Of a stretch of DNA of 28,585 nt, positions 18,310-27,089 are shown piece after piece (position 1 is the first letter of the stretch; each line of letters starts with the position of its first letter). The position numbers and the translations under genes are program-made. The DNA is taken from NCBI GenBank assembly GCA_003427395.1, contig BFEA01000165.1, positions 340,946 through 369,530 on the forward strand, in the 5' to 3' direction. This DNA is from Chara braunii. Lineage: Eukaryota > Streptophyta > Charophyceae > Charales > Characeae. A model generated the notes under the pieces. The model saw only the letters and a list, made by a program, of their open reading frames with translations, did no database searches and had not been told where the DNA came from.

Positions 18310-20790
18310 ACAACTTTTGCATCAGGGTCGCATCGAAATTCTTTCAATGGGTGGGTAATTGCACTCTACGGTAGCTCGACCACAGCAGTATGTGTTAACG
18401 GTATGCTGTCACAGCAGTTCCAACTCTCCCGTTCACTGAGACAAGGGGTGTCCACTGCCTCCCCCCCCCCTCTCTTCGTTGTACAGTTGGGAGGTCCTTC
18501 TGTGCAACAGTAGCCATCCAGAACCGAAAGGCCTTGTGCTAAGTGGAGGCACTGAATGTAGAGTCCGAGCACAAGCGGACGACTTATTTGCATTGTCAGT
18601 CAATAAGAGGAACTCAGTGCATACACTGAAGTCCTGCCTGACGCTGTATGGGTATCTCTGAGAAGCAGCGGTGAACTGGTCAAAATCTGTGTTCTTCCTG
18701 CCCGAAAGTTATAACAGTGCTGTAAAATGGGGCATTGAAAGAATTTTGGCCGGTCATGCGGAACGATTTTTAGGTGTACAGGTGGCATTGGACTGCTCGA
18801 CACTTCCAGAACGAGATTTTTTGCAACAGAAGGTAGTAAACAGAGTGAAAATTTGGGGAAAAGCGAGACACCTCTCTCTAGTGGGCAGAGCACTAGCAAT
18901 CTCTGTCTCGGCATTTGCACTCCTCTGGTATGTCGGCACGGTAAGGAAAATTTATGTGGAAATGCTAAAGAATCTCAAAGGAATAACGAACACCCGACGG
19001 TGACCAAGAAAGAAAAAGGGGTTTATCTCAAAAGTTTCTTGGGAAGTGGTTTGCCGGTCAAGGGAAGATGGGGGGGGGCTAGTCATTTCCCTCTTCTATC
19101 CTGAATCCAGGAACTGGCTCTGTTGGCAAAATGGGTCAAGAAGGTTGCAGAGGAAGGGCAAGACAGTGAAGACACAGACTGGATTGCACTAGCAGAGGAG
19201 ATCTTAGCAGACGAATGGGGTCTGTCGAGAAGAAAGGATGTCTGGGTGTGCATCTTTATGGATGGCTTTCTGAACAAGAGAATGAAATCGTCCGACTGGA
19301 AGGATGTTTTGACTGCCTGGAGGAAGGTAATTCCCTCGTTGGTAAACTGGCCATCTTCCAAAGAGGAGGTGAAAAGACAGCACCTGTTTGACAACCCGTA
19401 CATGCTCAAAACAGATGGTTGCCCCTTCGCAGCCAACTCACAAGCAAGGTCCTTCGGCATGAAGTGGGTCCGGAGAGGCATCTCCAAGTTGGGCGATCTA
19501 TGGGATGACCTCCACAGTGGATCCACGACCAGCTGGGCCAGCTAACAATGCACGAGGAAAGGCTGGCGGAACTGATTCAAGCCATCCCACCACAATGGTT
19601 TCTTATATTGGCACCAAAAGGCTGGGCGGAACTATATTGGGACCAAAAGGCTGGGCGGAACTGATTCAAGCCAGCTACCAATGCAGGAAGAAAGGCTGGG
19701 CGGAACTGATTCAAGCCATCCCGCATTCAAGTCAACCCAGTGGACACGTGGTACAGGGAAGAAGGTGGAAACATTAACCAGGTCTTCAGACTCCAAGAAT
19801 GGATGGCGGAGTGCCCTGGAAAACGTTGGTTGGAAATCTACGATCAAGTGCTACCTGGACTGCCTGAAGTACAGATAGCTGGGGTCAAAGCAAAATATGG
19901 CCTAAATAACCTGAGGGAAATCAGGGTGCGCAGATCCCCGCCTCCGGAGGAAGGGTATCCAGACACGTTAGCAATGGTCGCGGACGCCACGCCAATCAAG
20001 GACATGAAGATCGACCCAGATGTGTGGGGATGGGAGACAAAAGATAGACAAACACTGGGTCTACACCATTTGTCACCTCAATTGGCACTCTCTGCTCGCC
20101 AGGAAACCTCCTTCCAGCGACAAGGTCATCAAGCGGTGGCAGAGGGGCTACCCGGATGTGGACTCCCCAGAAGTGAAAGAACTAAATACTCTTTGGAAGC
20201 AACCGAAGAGTTCACAAAAGCTGGTATCGTTAGCTTGGCTTCAATCCCATCTGGCGGTACCAACAGCAAAATGGCTGGCAGACAGACACATGGTAGTTCA
20301 GACTCTGTGCGGGAGATGTACCCAAGACGAGCAATTAATGTTGCATCTGTGGTGGGATTGCCCTCTGGCTCAGAAATGGTGGGAATGGTGGGATAGACAC
20401 TGGATTGCCTTTCAGGGAGTAAGGAAATGACAGGAAGGTGGGTTTTGTTGGGGAATCTACCGGAAAATACCACGGGCACAGGTGGTTAGGAGCATGTCGC
20501 CCAGGTGGCGAGGCTATCAATGATGTGGACGATCTGGAGGGACAGAAACAGAAAGAGATTCCAAGGGGAGGCTATGCAAGAAAGGCAAGCAGAAATATTC
20601 TTTCGAAGACTGGTAGGGACACAAATCAGAGCAGACCGGCGACGAAAGACAGCGTGTGGCTCTAGTGAGGCAGGTATAAAGTGGTTCCGCAAGACCTGGT
20701 GCTTGGGAGAAAAGATTGCTCGTGTCGCCCCACAAGGAAGGTTGGAAATCACTCGTTGGTTTGAGTGGTAAGATTGGATAGCGAGGGGGA
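18310..20790 (+). mobile_element. Decayed LINE (non-LTR retrotransposon), 5'-truncated
   Basis: Plus-strand frames give, in order: NGWVIALYGSSTTAVCVNG and RSLRQG with CPL after a frameshift (about 18345-18460), the RT catalytic block QADDLFALSV (about 18572-18600), NWSKSVFFLPE, RFLGVQVALD, IWGKARHLSLVGRALAIS and FALLWYVG (to about 18930). A linker follows (19110-19545, then 19740-20030), and a zf-RVT zinc ribbon LCGRCTQDEQLMLHLWWDC (about 20304-20361). The C-terminal block MWTIWRDRNRKRFQGE begins at about 20522 and ends near 20770. This is the order of plant-type LINE ORF2. The endonuclease and early RT motifs are missing, and there are several frameshifts and stops. It lies in the peroxiredoxin intron, antisense to the gene. 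Confidence 0.9.
19554..19735 (+). repeat. Short tandem expansion inside the LINE
   Basis: GGCTGGCGGAACT or GGCTGGGCGGAACT occurs four times, three of them followed by GATTCAAGCCA, and ATATTGG-ACCAAAAGG occurs twice. The spacing varies. It interrupts the LINE reading frame between the linker and the zinc-ribbon region. Confidence 0.85.
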
Positions 20791-21390
20791 GTAGATAGCT
20801 TTCTCCTTTCCTATATTAGCCTATGTAGCTCAGTCTTTTCTTTGGGGTTTGTGTGGGAGTTCAGGCTTGAAGCAGCTTTGTTTTAAAAACCTGGGTACTC
20901 AGTTTGGCTCTGGCCACAGGAGGCCTCTTGGTGGGTGGGGGGGTGGAAAGCCAAGGCGTTTCTAGGAACCCGTGGTTCCAACCGGCCGTTTTATGGCCAG
21001 GTTTTCAGGCCGTTTTAGGCCTGTGCATTAGAATTAAAAATAGACTCGTTTAGTAGAAGGATAGAGTAGCCAGGTAGTTAGGAAGTTGACAGTTGAGAGT
21101 TGTAGTTAGGAGAAGGAGAAAGCTATCTACAACATAATATCTGGTTATGTGCTTAGGTTGATACAAGCTAAGAGTTAAGAAGTAGAACGATAAGCAGTTG
21201 ATGTTTCGGGTTTGAGAGTAGGGAGAGTCAAGTGCTTAGGTTGATACAAGATGAGCCAAATTACATACATAATAACTGGTTATGGGGAACTCCAGCCCTG
21301 ATGGCTGTAAGCGAAACTGCCAGATAACTCCGTGTTGAATTATGAGGTCCCCGCCTCATGTTGATTTTGAAAGGAAACGGAATGCAAAGG
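20791..21390 (+). other. Probable LINE 3' flank; no gene
   Basis: No frame or domain. Weak internal repetition is present (CTTAGGTTGATACAAG at about 21151 and 21237, CATAATATCTGGTTATG / CATAATAACTGGTTATG). It may be the LINE 3' UTR, but no poly(A) or target duplication marks its end. Confidence 0.4.
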
Positions 21391-21404
21391 AAAAAGAAAA
21401 AATA

Positions 21405-21690
21405 TGTTGATCTGTGGGATGCGTTATTCGCTTTGTGTCATTTGCTTTGTTTCCCTGTCAGGTTTGGTTTCCTCCTTTTCTTTACCTCTTTGCCTTTTGG
21501 TTGCGTACAAGTGGGTCCTTGTGACCACGGGGATGGGGGCAGCCAGCGCTCAGCTTGTCATCCACGTGGCTGGCCTTGTACGTAAGAGGTGATGAACAGG
21601 TGGGGCTTTCCTTCCTTGCTTCTTTTCCTTTCCTTGTTTTGCCTTTTTCCACCTTTGCGCTCCGATTCACAGTGTGACAATATATATATA
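21405..21690 (+). repeat. Structured repeat family F, copy F1
   Basis: Starts GATCTGTGGGATGCG and runs through a pyrimidine-rich stretch to the core at 21503-21583, then TAAGAGGTGATGAACAGGTGG, a second pyrimidine stretch, GCGCTCCGATTCACAGTGTGACA and a (TA)n tail. Core helices: CGTACAAG/CTTGTACG (21504-21511, 21575-21582), GCCAGC/GCTGGC (21542-21547, 21569-21574) and a GGTC/GACC hairpin. GGATG (21531-21535) is complementary to CATCC (21559-21563) in the loop of the second helix. No protein is encoded. Confidence 0.85.
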
Positions 21691-21980
21691 TTGTCACAAG
21701 AATATCAGAGCGCAAATGCGAAAAAAGAAAAAAAAGAAAGAAAAACAGGACAAAATGAATTCAGTTTTTAACTTTTTTATTTTCTTCCTTATACCTCCCC
21801 CTGTTCAGAACCTCTTGCGTACAAGGCCGCCCACGTGGATGTAAGTTGAGCGGCGGCTGCCCCCACCCCCGTGTGTCATATCGACCCACTTGCACACAGC
21901 CAGAAGGCAAAGAGGCAAAGAAAAGAGGAAGGGAACAGCCAAATAATAGAGAACAGGGGCAACAAAACAGATCCCAGATA
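21675..21980 (-). repeat. Structured repeat family F, copy F2
   Basis: Minus-strand copy sharing its (TA)n end with F1 in head-on orientation. Core stems: GTGCAAG (21895-21889) with CTTGTAC, and GCCGCC (21857-21852) with GGCGGC (21831-21826), replacing GCCAGC/GCTGGC of F1 on both sides. GTC-loop-GAC is kept. GGGTG can pair with CATCC with one G-U. Confidence 0.8.
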
Positions 21981-22006
21981 TATATATATATTTACCACTT
22001 TCATAA

Positions 22007-22340
22007 ATATATATTGTCACATTGTGAATCAGAGCTTAAAAAAAGGGAAAGAAAAAAGGAAAAGGAAAAAAGGGAGAGGGGGAAGAGGTAAGGAAAGCTC
22101 CACCTGTTCATAAACTCTTACGTACAAGGCCAGCCACGTGGATGACAGGTTGAGCGCTGGCTGCCCCCATCCCCGTGTGTCACAAGGACCCACTTGCACG
22201 CAGCCAAAAGGCAAAGAGGTTAAGAAAGGGAGGAGGAAACCAAACCTGACAGGGAAAGAAAGATAGGGAAAGAAAGATAATCCAATTATCACAAAGCAAA
22301 TAACACATCCCACAGATCAACGTATCTTTTTTCTTTTTTT
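22007..22340 (-). repeat. Structured repeat family F, copy F3
   Basis: Minus-strand copy, close to F1 over its full length, from GATCTGTGGGATGTG (22318) to TGATTCACAATGTGACAATATATATT (22007). Core: GTGCAAG/CTTGTAC, GCCAGC/GCTGGC (22161-22156, 22134-22129), GTC-loop-GAC and GGATG/CATCC. It is flanked upstream by a long CTTTTT/AAAAG tract. Confidence 0.85.
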
Positions 22341-22394
22341 CTTCTCTTTTTTCTTTTTTTCTTTTTTTTTCTTTTTTTTTTCTTCTTTTTTTCT

Positions 22395-22840
22395 TTACCT
22401 GCCCCCACCTCGGCAGATAGGACAGCTACGGTGAGGATGATGTGGATGTTCACAAGGATGCCCAAGGAGAGCTGCGCCAGCACAGCATTCTGCAGGACGG
22501 CTAGCACGAACCATCCCATCAAAACAGTTCTGACAGAGGACGTGTTGTCCACATGTCAAAAACACAGCAGGACGTTCATCACAGTGCGGCATCATACAGT
22601 TCTGATAGCGTCCTTGGGCACAATAGGGACAACGTATATCTGGGTGATAGGGATGTGTACAATGAGGAAATGTTGGACACCCTTCAGGACAGACGGCGGC
22701 AGAGATTGATAATGGCTATGGCATAGATGATGCATTCCACAGCCAAGGCGCACCGCGTCTCTGTCCCGACAGGTGTCACACGAGAGTCGGTCAATAATCC
22801 AGAATAAAGTATGATTCGACAACGCTCGCAAAAATTCATT
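22395..22840 (-). pseudogene. Double RING-finger-like segment with a frameshift
   Basis: The minus strand encodes IIDRLSCDTCRDRDAVRLGC, GMHHLCHSHYQSLPPSVLKG; after a one-base frame change come CPTFPHCTHPYHPDIRCPYC, then a second module QNCMMPHCDERPAVFLTC, GQHVLCQNCFDGMV and SCPICRGGG. CxxC, C-x-M/Q-H-x-x-C and CPxC blocks match RING (C3HC4-like) spacing, typical of E3 ubiquitin ligases. The segment ends at TAA; a possible donor GGCAG|GTAAAG overlaps this end. It lies about 210 bases inside the peroxiredoxin intron on the same strand. A diverged relative is at 5590-6052. The frameshift suggests a captured, decayed fragment; an assembly indel is the alternative. Confidence 0.55.
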
Positions 22841-23049
22841 CACGTCGAAAATATATATATATACTTTTTTTTTTTTTTTTTTTTTTGGGGGGGGGGGGGG
22901 GGTGTGCCGGGCATTTTGCTCCCGGACCACTCTGCTAGTCTAGCTAAAGAGGGATAAATTGAGCACCCCAGCAAAAAACAGAGGAAAAGAGCGAGATCCA
23001 AACAAAAGAAGAGAAAAAAGGTAAGAAAAGAGATCCAAGGCTTGCTTAC

Positions 23050-23324
23050 ACAGCTACGCAGACGATTTTATCTACTCCTTTGCTCTTCAGTTCGTCAGCT
23101 CTCTTCACGTAACTGGGAACATGCTGAGCCGAGCACACACCCGTGAAGGCCCCAGGAAGACCGAACACCACCACCTTTTTCCCACCGAAAAGCTCTTTCA
23201 TCGAGGTGGTCGCAAAATTCGACTTGAGGCCTTCATCCCAAGTCCGAGCCTTCTGCAAGTTAACGTCCGTGTCAAAATCGACCTTATCTGGCACAGAAGA
23301 GGCGAAGTGCCTTACGCTGCTCAT
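23050..23324 (-). CDS. Type II peroxiredoxin, exon 1 (N-terminal half)
   Basis: Encodes residues 1-91 plus two bases of codon 92. ATG at 23324-23322 is chosen because it gives a family-length protein; the frame is open upstream to about 23409 but with no better ATG. MSSVRHFASSVPDK could be a weak organellar presequence. The catalytic block FGLPGAFTGVCSAQH places Thr61 and the peroxidatic Cys64. Cys89 (DKIVCVAV), 25 residues later, matches the resolving-cysteine spacing of plant PrxII; Cys97 in exon 2 is an additional cysteine. The exon ends at a consensus donor GTAAGC (23049). Role by family: peroxide detoxification and redox signalling in cytosol, mitochondrion or plastid; compartment is not decidable here. 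Confidence 0.9.
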
Positions 23325-23402
23325 TGACGAAGACCAGGCATGCCTAAGACTGCTCGACCGCTGCACCCCAGCTCTGCAGCAAAACCATAGAACGAAGACC
23401 AG

Positions 23403-23656
23403 GCATTCAATTCAATTCGATTTCAATTCAATTCGATGTCAATTCAATTTCATTTCAATTCAATTTCAATTCAATTCAATTTCGATTCGATGCAATTCGA
23501 TTTCAATTCAATTTCAATTCAATTCAATTTCAATTTCGATTCGATTCAATTCGATTCAATTCGATTCAATGATTCAATTCGATTCAATTCAATTCAATTC
23601 GATTCGGATTCGATGCGATTCGGATTCAATTCGATTCGGATTCGATTCGATTCAAG
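23403..23656. repeat. Degenerate ATTCAATTCG repeat upstream of the gene
   Basis: About 250 bases built only of short words such as ATTCAATT and ATTCGATT, starting some 80 bases upstream of the peroxiredoxin ATG. It occupies the promoter-proximal region. A 14-base direct repeat CGAAGACCAGGCAT occurs at 23328-23341 and 23393-23406, between the start codon and this tract. Confidence 0.95.
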
Positions 23657-23940
23657 ACACTACATGAGAGATTGCCAAACGAACACACCACCATTACGCA
23701 GATTGATAAAAAGACGACGTTGCTATCAAGAAGCTCTTCAGTATAAGCTATCACCAAACAGAATGGTCGAACATCTGAGCTATCGCCAGACGAGCGACAA
23801 AACAACAAGCAATATTATGATTCGACCATACAACAACAGAAAATGTCTACGTTCCTGTGTGTGTGCGCCGCCGGGGGGAAGGAGCGGAGCACGCAAGAGT
23901 GCATATGACCCGTCCTACAAGAATAACGTACGTGTGTGTG

Positions 23941-24072
23941 TGTTGTCATATTCGCCATACACTCAAATAACAAAAGCAGGACTGTGCCAGACCCAGCCTG
24001 TTTCGTCGGACTTTCTCCGACTCATCAGGAGGTTGAACCTGGACAGACAGTCTGCCCAGGATGCATTTGACT
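23941..24072 (-). repeat. Hammerhead-family repeat, copy E
   Basis: On the minus strand it begins GTCAAATGCATCC (24072), as copy A does. It then carries the ribozyme fold (24048-23996), the GGCACAGTCCTGC element, GAGTGTATGGCGAATATGACAAC and AC/GT-rich sequence. It is the best representative of the A/C/D/E subfamily. Confidence 0.85.
23996..24048 (-). ncRNA. Type III hammerhead ribozyme-like fold (copy E)
   Basis: Read on the minus strand. Stem III 5' strand GUCUGU is 24048-24043 and H17 = C at 24042 (GUC). Stem I is AGGU/ACCU with a UCA loop, but a C-C mismatch at the base (24041, 24029). CUGAUGA is 24028-24022. Stem II is GUCGG/CCGAC with loop AGAAAGU. GAA precedes ACAGGC (24001-23996), giving six stem III pairs with one U-G. 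The core is intact and the stem III sequence differs from copy B while still pairing. The mismatch next to the core probably reduces activity. Confidence 0.65.
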
Positions 24073-24079
24073 TATGGAT

Positions 24080-24385
24080 AAGGACTCACCACATCCCCCA
24101 GAGTTAGCGATACCCACCCTGGAGAGAAAAGTGGTCGACTTCTTTAATCCCACCAACCTTGCAAGCAATCCTAGCAGACTGCCGGTCCAAACCTCGGACA
24201 AGAACGGTAGAAGAACGTCTGAGAAACAAATCTAACACAGTCATAACACCCACTACCCACTCTACACACCCACTCAGCCAGGGGGGAGGGGGGGGGGGGG
24301 GNGGAGGAANATTGNAAAAGTGTGGCTCGGANAAAANATTCCTAAAANAANNATTANAATTTANAAAAAAAAAAAAAAAAAAAAA
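24080..24385. other. Low-quality, N-rich patch; no gene
   Basis: A G run, then about a dozen scattered N bases (24302-24364) and a poly(A) mark unresolved sequence. No feature is assigned. Confidence 0.6.
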
Positions 24386-24539
24386 CATTCGCAGATACCC
24401 TCACCCCATAGGGTATACTCACCTACTGTAGGCACCTATAAATCGCAGAATCACAAAAAAACAAACCCCAGATCAAGTCCTTTACCATCGCCGAATCGCA
24501 AAATCGGTTCGGCCAGATAGAGCGCAGAATCTCATAAAA

Positions 24540-25044
24540 ATCAGCGGTCAAATCGAGTCGTTCTTTTTTTCAGAAGGTCTCGATCTCTCGATCTCTCCAT
24601 CTGGCCGCTGATTTTGCGATTCTGCGATTATAAGGCAGTAGTATATACTCACACTACGCCCTTATAATCGCAGAATCGCACAAATGATCCGACCCCAGAT
24701 CTTCTCCTTCACAATCGCAGGATGGCAGGATCGTCGCAAGAGCAGCGGCCGGATCGAGGGCAGAATCGCAAAATCAGCCGCGGCGAAATCGAGTCGTCCT
24801 TTTAGACGGCCTCGATCTCTCGATCAGGCCGCTGATCATGCTATTCTGCGCCTCTGCGATCATGAGGGCCGCCTATCAGCAGTGCGAGTAGAATCCACTC
24901 AGTTCACAAATTCATTTTTTTTGGCGACCAAATCGAGTCGTCCTTTTAGACGGCCTCGATCTCTCGATCTGGCCGCTGATCCTGCTATTCTGCGACTCTG
25001 CGATCATAAGGGCCTACCAGCAGTGTGAGTAGAATGCACTCAGT
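24540..25044. repeat. Three related units of about 125-140 bases (family S)
   Basis: The units share AATCGAGTCGT, CTCGATCTCTCGATC, GGCCGCTGAT, ATTCTGCG and GTGCGAGTAGAATCCACTCAGTT-like ends. They begin near 24540, 24782 and 24923. Unit 1 is the most diverged. Short palindromes (CGATCTCTCGAT with ATCGAG) suggest foldback potential. Related words (CGCAGAATC, ATCGCAAAATC) also occur at 24440-24540 and 24660-24780, partly in inverted orientation. Confidence 0.75.
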
Positions 25045-25111
25045 TAAAACTCTCAGAAATTCGAAAATTGGGACGTCGGCCCCTCCACCCCATTCCTTTA
25101 CGACCGACAGC

Positions 25112-25165
25112 AATCAGAGACCCAGAAGCCTCATCCAAAATCAGAGACCCAGAAGCCTCATCCAA
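25112..25165. repeat. 27-base tandem duplication
   Basis: AATCAGAGACCCAGAAGCC... is repeated exactly once with a 27-base period. Confidence 0.95.
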
Positions 25166-25317
25166 AGCAAACAACGTTTTTTTCTTTGCGCCCCCCCCCC
25201 CCCCCCCCCAAATCCTGAGCCTGGATTTGGACGAGAGATCGGATCGATACCGAGAAGAGAAGATTGGTAGCATGGCAAATGCGCGCAAGGGTGCCCAGGA
25301 ATAAATCGATAATTTTT

Positions 25318-25479
25318 TTAAACCACCAGTACTTGGCCCAGCTATCGGCCGTGGACAAAACTAGAGTAGAAACGTTTCTAGTTGGATGAATTTGGACGCT
25401 CCTGTAGTGGCCCGTACATTTCCTAAAATCGTGGTGACGACAACAGGGGGCACGACTTTTGGAAGTACTGGTGGTTTAA
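25318..25479. mobile_element. 162-base terminal-inverted-repeat element
   Basis: A perfect 17-base inverted terminus, TTAAACCACCAGTACTT (25318-25334) and AAGTACTGGTGGTTTAA (25463-25479). Its left half recurs inverted at window positions 17-102. It is non-coding and MITE-like. A TTA/TAA target is possible but cannot be separated from the terminus. Confidence 0.8.
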
Positions 25480-25537
25480 GAGACGGTCTGGAGTGGTCGA
25501 GAGCGATCCGCCCCGGGTTGCTGGTTCCTTCCCTAAA

Positions 25538-25656
25538 CTACTTCCGTCTTCACCCTAATACAGCAGCGTACTATCTTTACAGCTGTATCTAGACTCGAAG
25601 TTGCCCCAAATACAGCAGGTATAATAACCGTACGTCGTAGTCGGGTGAAGGCGGTA
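25538..25656. mobile_element. Foldback MITE family M, copy M4
   Basis: CTACTTCCGTCTTCACCC at the left and GGGTGAAGGCGGTAG at the right. The interior shows AGTTGCCCCAAATACAGC in the opposite orientation to M1, so this copy is inverted or rearranged. Confidence 0.75.
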
Positions 25657-25675
25657 GGCATCCGGACCCCTCCCC

Positions 25676-25786
25676 TTACCGTCTGCACCCCAAAATAACA
25701 CCCGGTCATTTAGCTGCATTCGGTGCAACTTTCAGTCTGGATACGGCGATAATGACCTGGCGCGTTCTATTTGTGTGAAGACGATA
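25676..25786. mobile_element. Foldback MITE family M, copy M5
   Basis: TTACCGTCTGCACCCC at the left and TTGTGTGAAGACGATA at the right, with CCCGGTCATT, GTGCAACTTTCAGTCTGGAT and GATAATGACCTGGCG inside, as in M1. It lies 20 bases from M4. Confidence 0.8.
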
Positions 25787-25789
25787 CTC

Positions 25790-26199
25790 TTCTCCCAAGA
25801 GCTTCTTTCTCTCTGATTTTGTCCGGCGCAATATCTAGACTGGGTGAGACTCAAATCGTCCAATCCTCTCTCTCTCTGATAGATCTGTATTTCGTGATTA
25901 ATCGGGTAAACCGTAAACCACATGCCAAAAAATTGGCCTGGGTGAACTTGGATATTGCAAAGATTCCTTAAAACTTTTAATCAGATTCTATCTACAAGGT
26001 GTTTGTAGTTATTATCCCGCATCGTTGGCCCCCCGAGATGAGGGCGGGGGCAAGGTCCCACTAGCAAAGAGGACGGAATTTCACACCTGAATGTGGACAC
26101 GTTTTCGGAGAGGAGCACGAAATCGCGATCGATCTGGTTTTCTGTATCTCTGCATAGAGCACGCGCACATTCAGACACTTAATCCACTAATCCCCTTTG
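25790..26199. other. No supported gene
   Basis: Small frames without domains on either strand. No RNA gene is seen. Confidence 0.4.
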
Positions 26200-26303
26200 C
26201 TACCCGTCTTCACCCGAATAAAACACCTCTGTAATTTTCACTGCATCTGGACTGAAAGGTGTGCCAAATGCAGCTCTAATTACCGGGCGGGTGAAGACAG
26301 TAG
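26200..26303. mobile_element. Foldback MITE family M, copy M6
   Basis: CTACCCGTCTTCACCCGAATA at the left and CGGGCGGGTGAAGACAGTAG at the right; the inner arms are TGTAATT and AATTACCGG. The termini are among the best preserved of the family. Confidence 0.8.
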
Positions 26304-26304
26304 T

Positions 26305-26970
26305 GGGACCTAGTCCCGCGTGTGCAGCTGTTTTTTACAGCTAAGAGTCTCGAGATTGGTGGGCAGTTGAACCTCATGAATTATTACGAGAGAGGAGAAG
26401 GGGGGGGGGAGAAATGCCGGCTCAAGTCAGTGGGGCTTACAAAAGCCTTAGGGCCTCGCTCCACCCCACTCACACCACATGCAGACAAGACAAATTACGT
26501 CGTAGCGGAACATTCATTCATTTTGCACATTTGATGAGTGGTGGTCTCGGCTCTTGCTCTGCTGACAAAAGCCCCCTATCTTGTTCGTATACTACGAGGC
26601 CACGTGGGTCGGATGTCTACGCCACAGAATCATCCCTTAAAAAAAAAAAAAACGGTGATAATCCGAAACAAAAAAGACATCTGAGTGTACCGATTGTTTA
26701 TCGACCGCGAAAATGAATTTTCATGACGCTCGTGTACCGAGAAAACGACAAAATCCAGTCCTCCCTCAATCATAAATGAATACACCTTGTCGGCGAGCGG
26801 GATGGAATGAAGGAATGACTGCAAGGTGATCTCCCAGTAGTCATAGATCCATACCTCCATCTAGGCCCTGGGCCCAGCAGACCCCCCTCCGTGCAACAGC
26901 ACGGATTCGAGCCGTCGACCTCGCCCTCAAGAGCCAAGTCTCACGGCTTCGAATCGGCGACCTCGGCCTC
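26305..26970. other. No supported gene
   Basis: G run near 26401, A-run near 26639. Around 26895 and 26945 two similar blocks (CACGG-TTCGA-CCGTCGACCTCG type) look superficially like tRNA T arms but have no tRNA around them. Confidence 0.4.
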
Positions 26971-26974
26971 TAGA

Positions 26975-27084
26975 AAAGCCACGTGTCGTAACCACAACAG
27001 CCAGGACAGGACACGGTGTTCAAAAGTGGAAAGCCACGTGTCGTAAACACAACAGCCAGGACAGGACACGGTGTTCAAAAGTGG
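26975..27084. repeat. 55-base tandem duplication
   Basis: Units 26975-27029 and 27030-27084 differ by one base (AACCACAACAG versus AAACACAACAG). Confidence 0.95.
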
Positions 27085-27089
27085 AATTT

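Noticed and set aside
21503-21583. Family F core as an HDV-like or twister ribozyme
   Set aside because: Helix order and conserved nucleotides do not fit either class on either strand; it is left as an unclassified structured repeat.
23436-24107. 223-codon plus-strand frame upstream of the peroxiredoxin gene
   Set aside because: The first part is the ATTCAATTCG repeat, and the end overlaps the hammerhead-family repeat; no domain.
26885-26970. Two T-arm-like blocks (GGCTCGAATCC type on the minus strand) suggesting tRNA genes
   Set aside because: No acceptor stem, D arm or anticodon arm can be fitted around either block.
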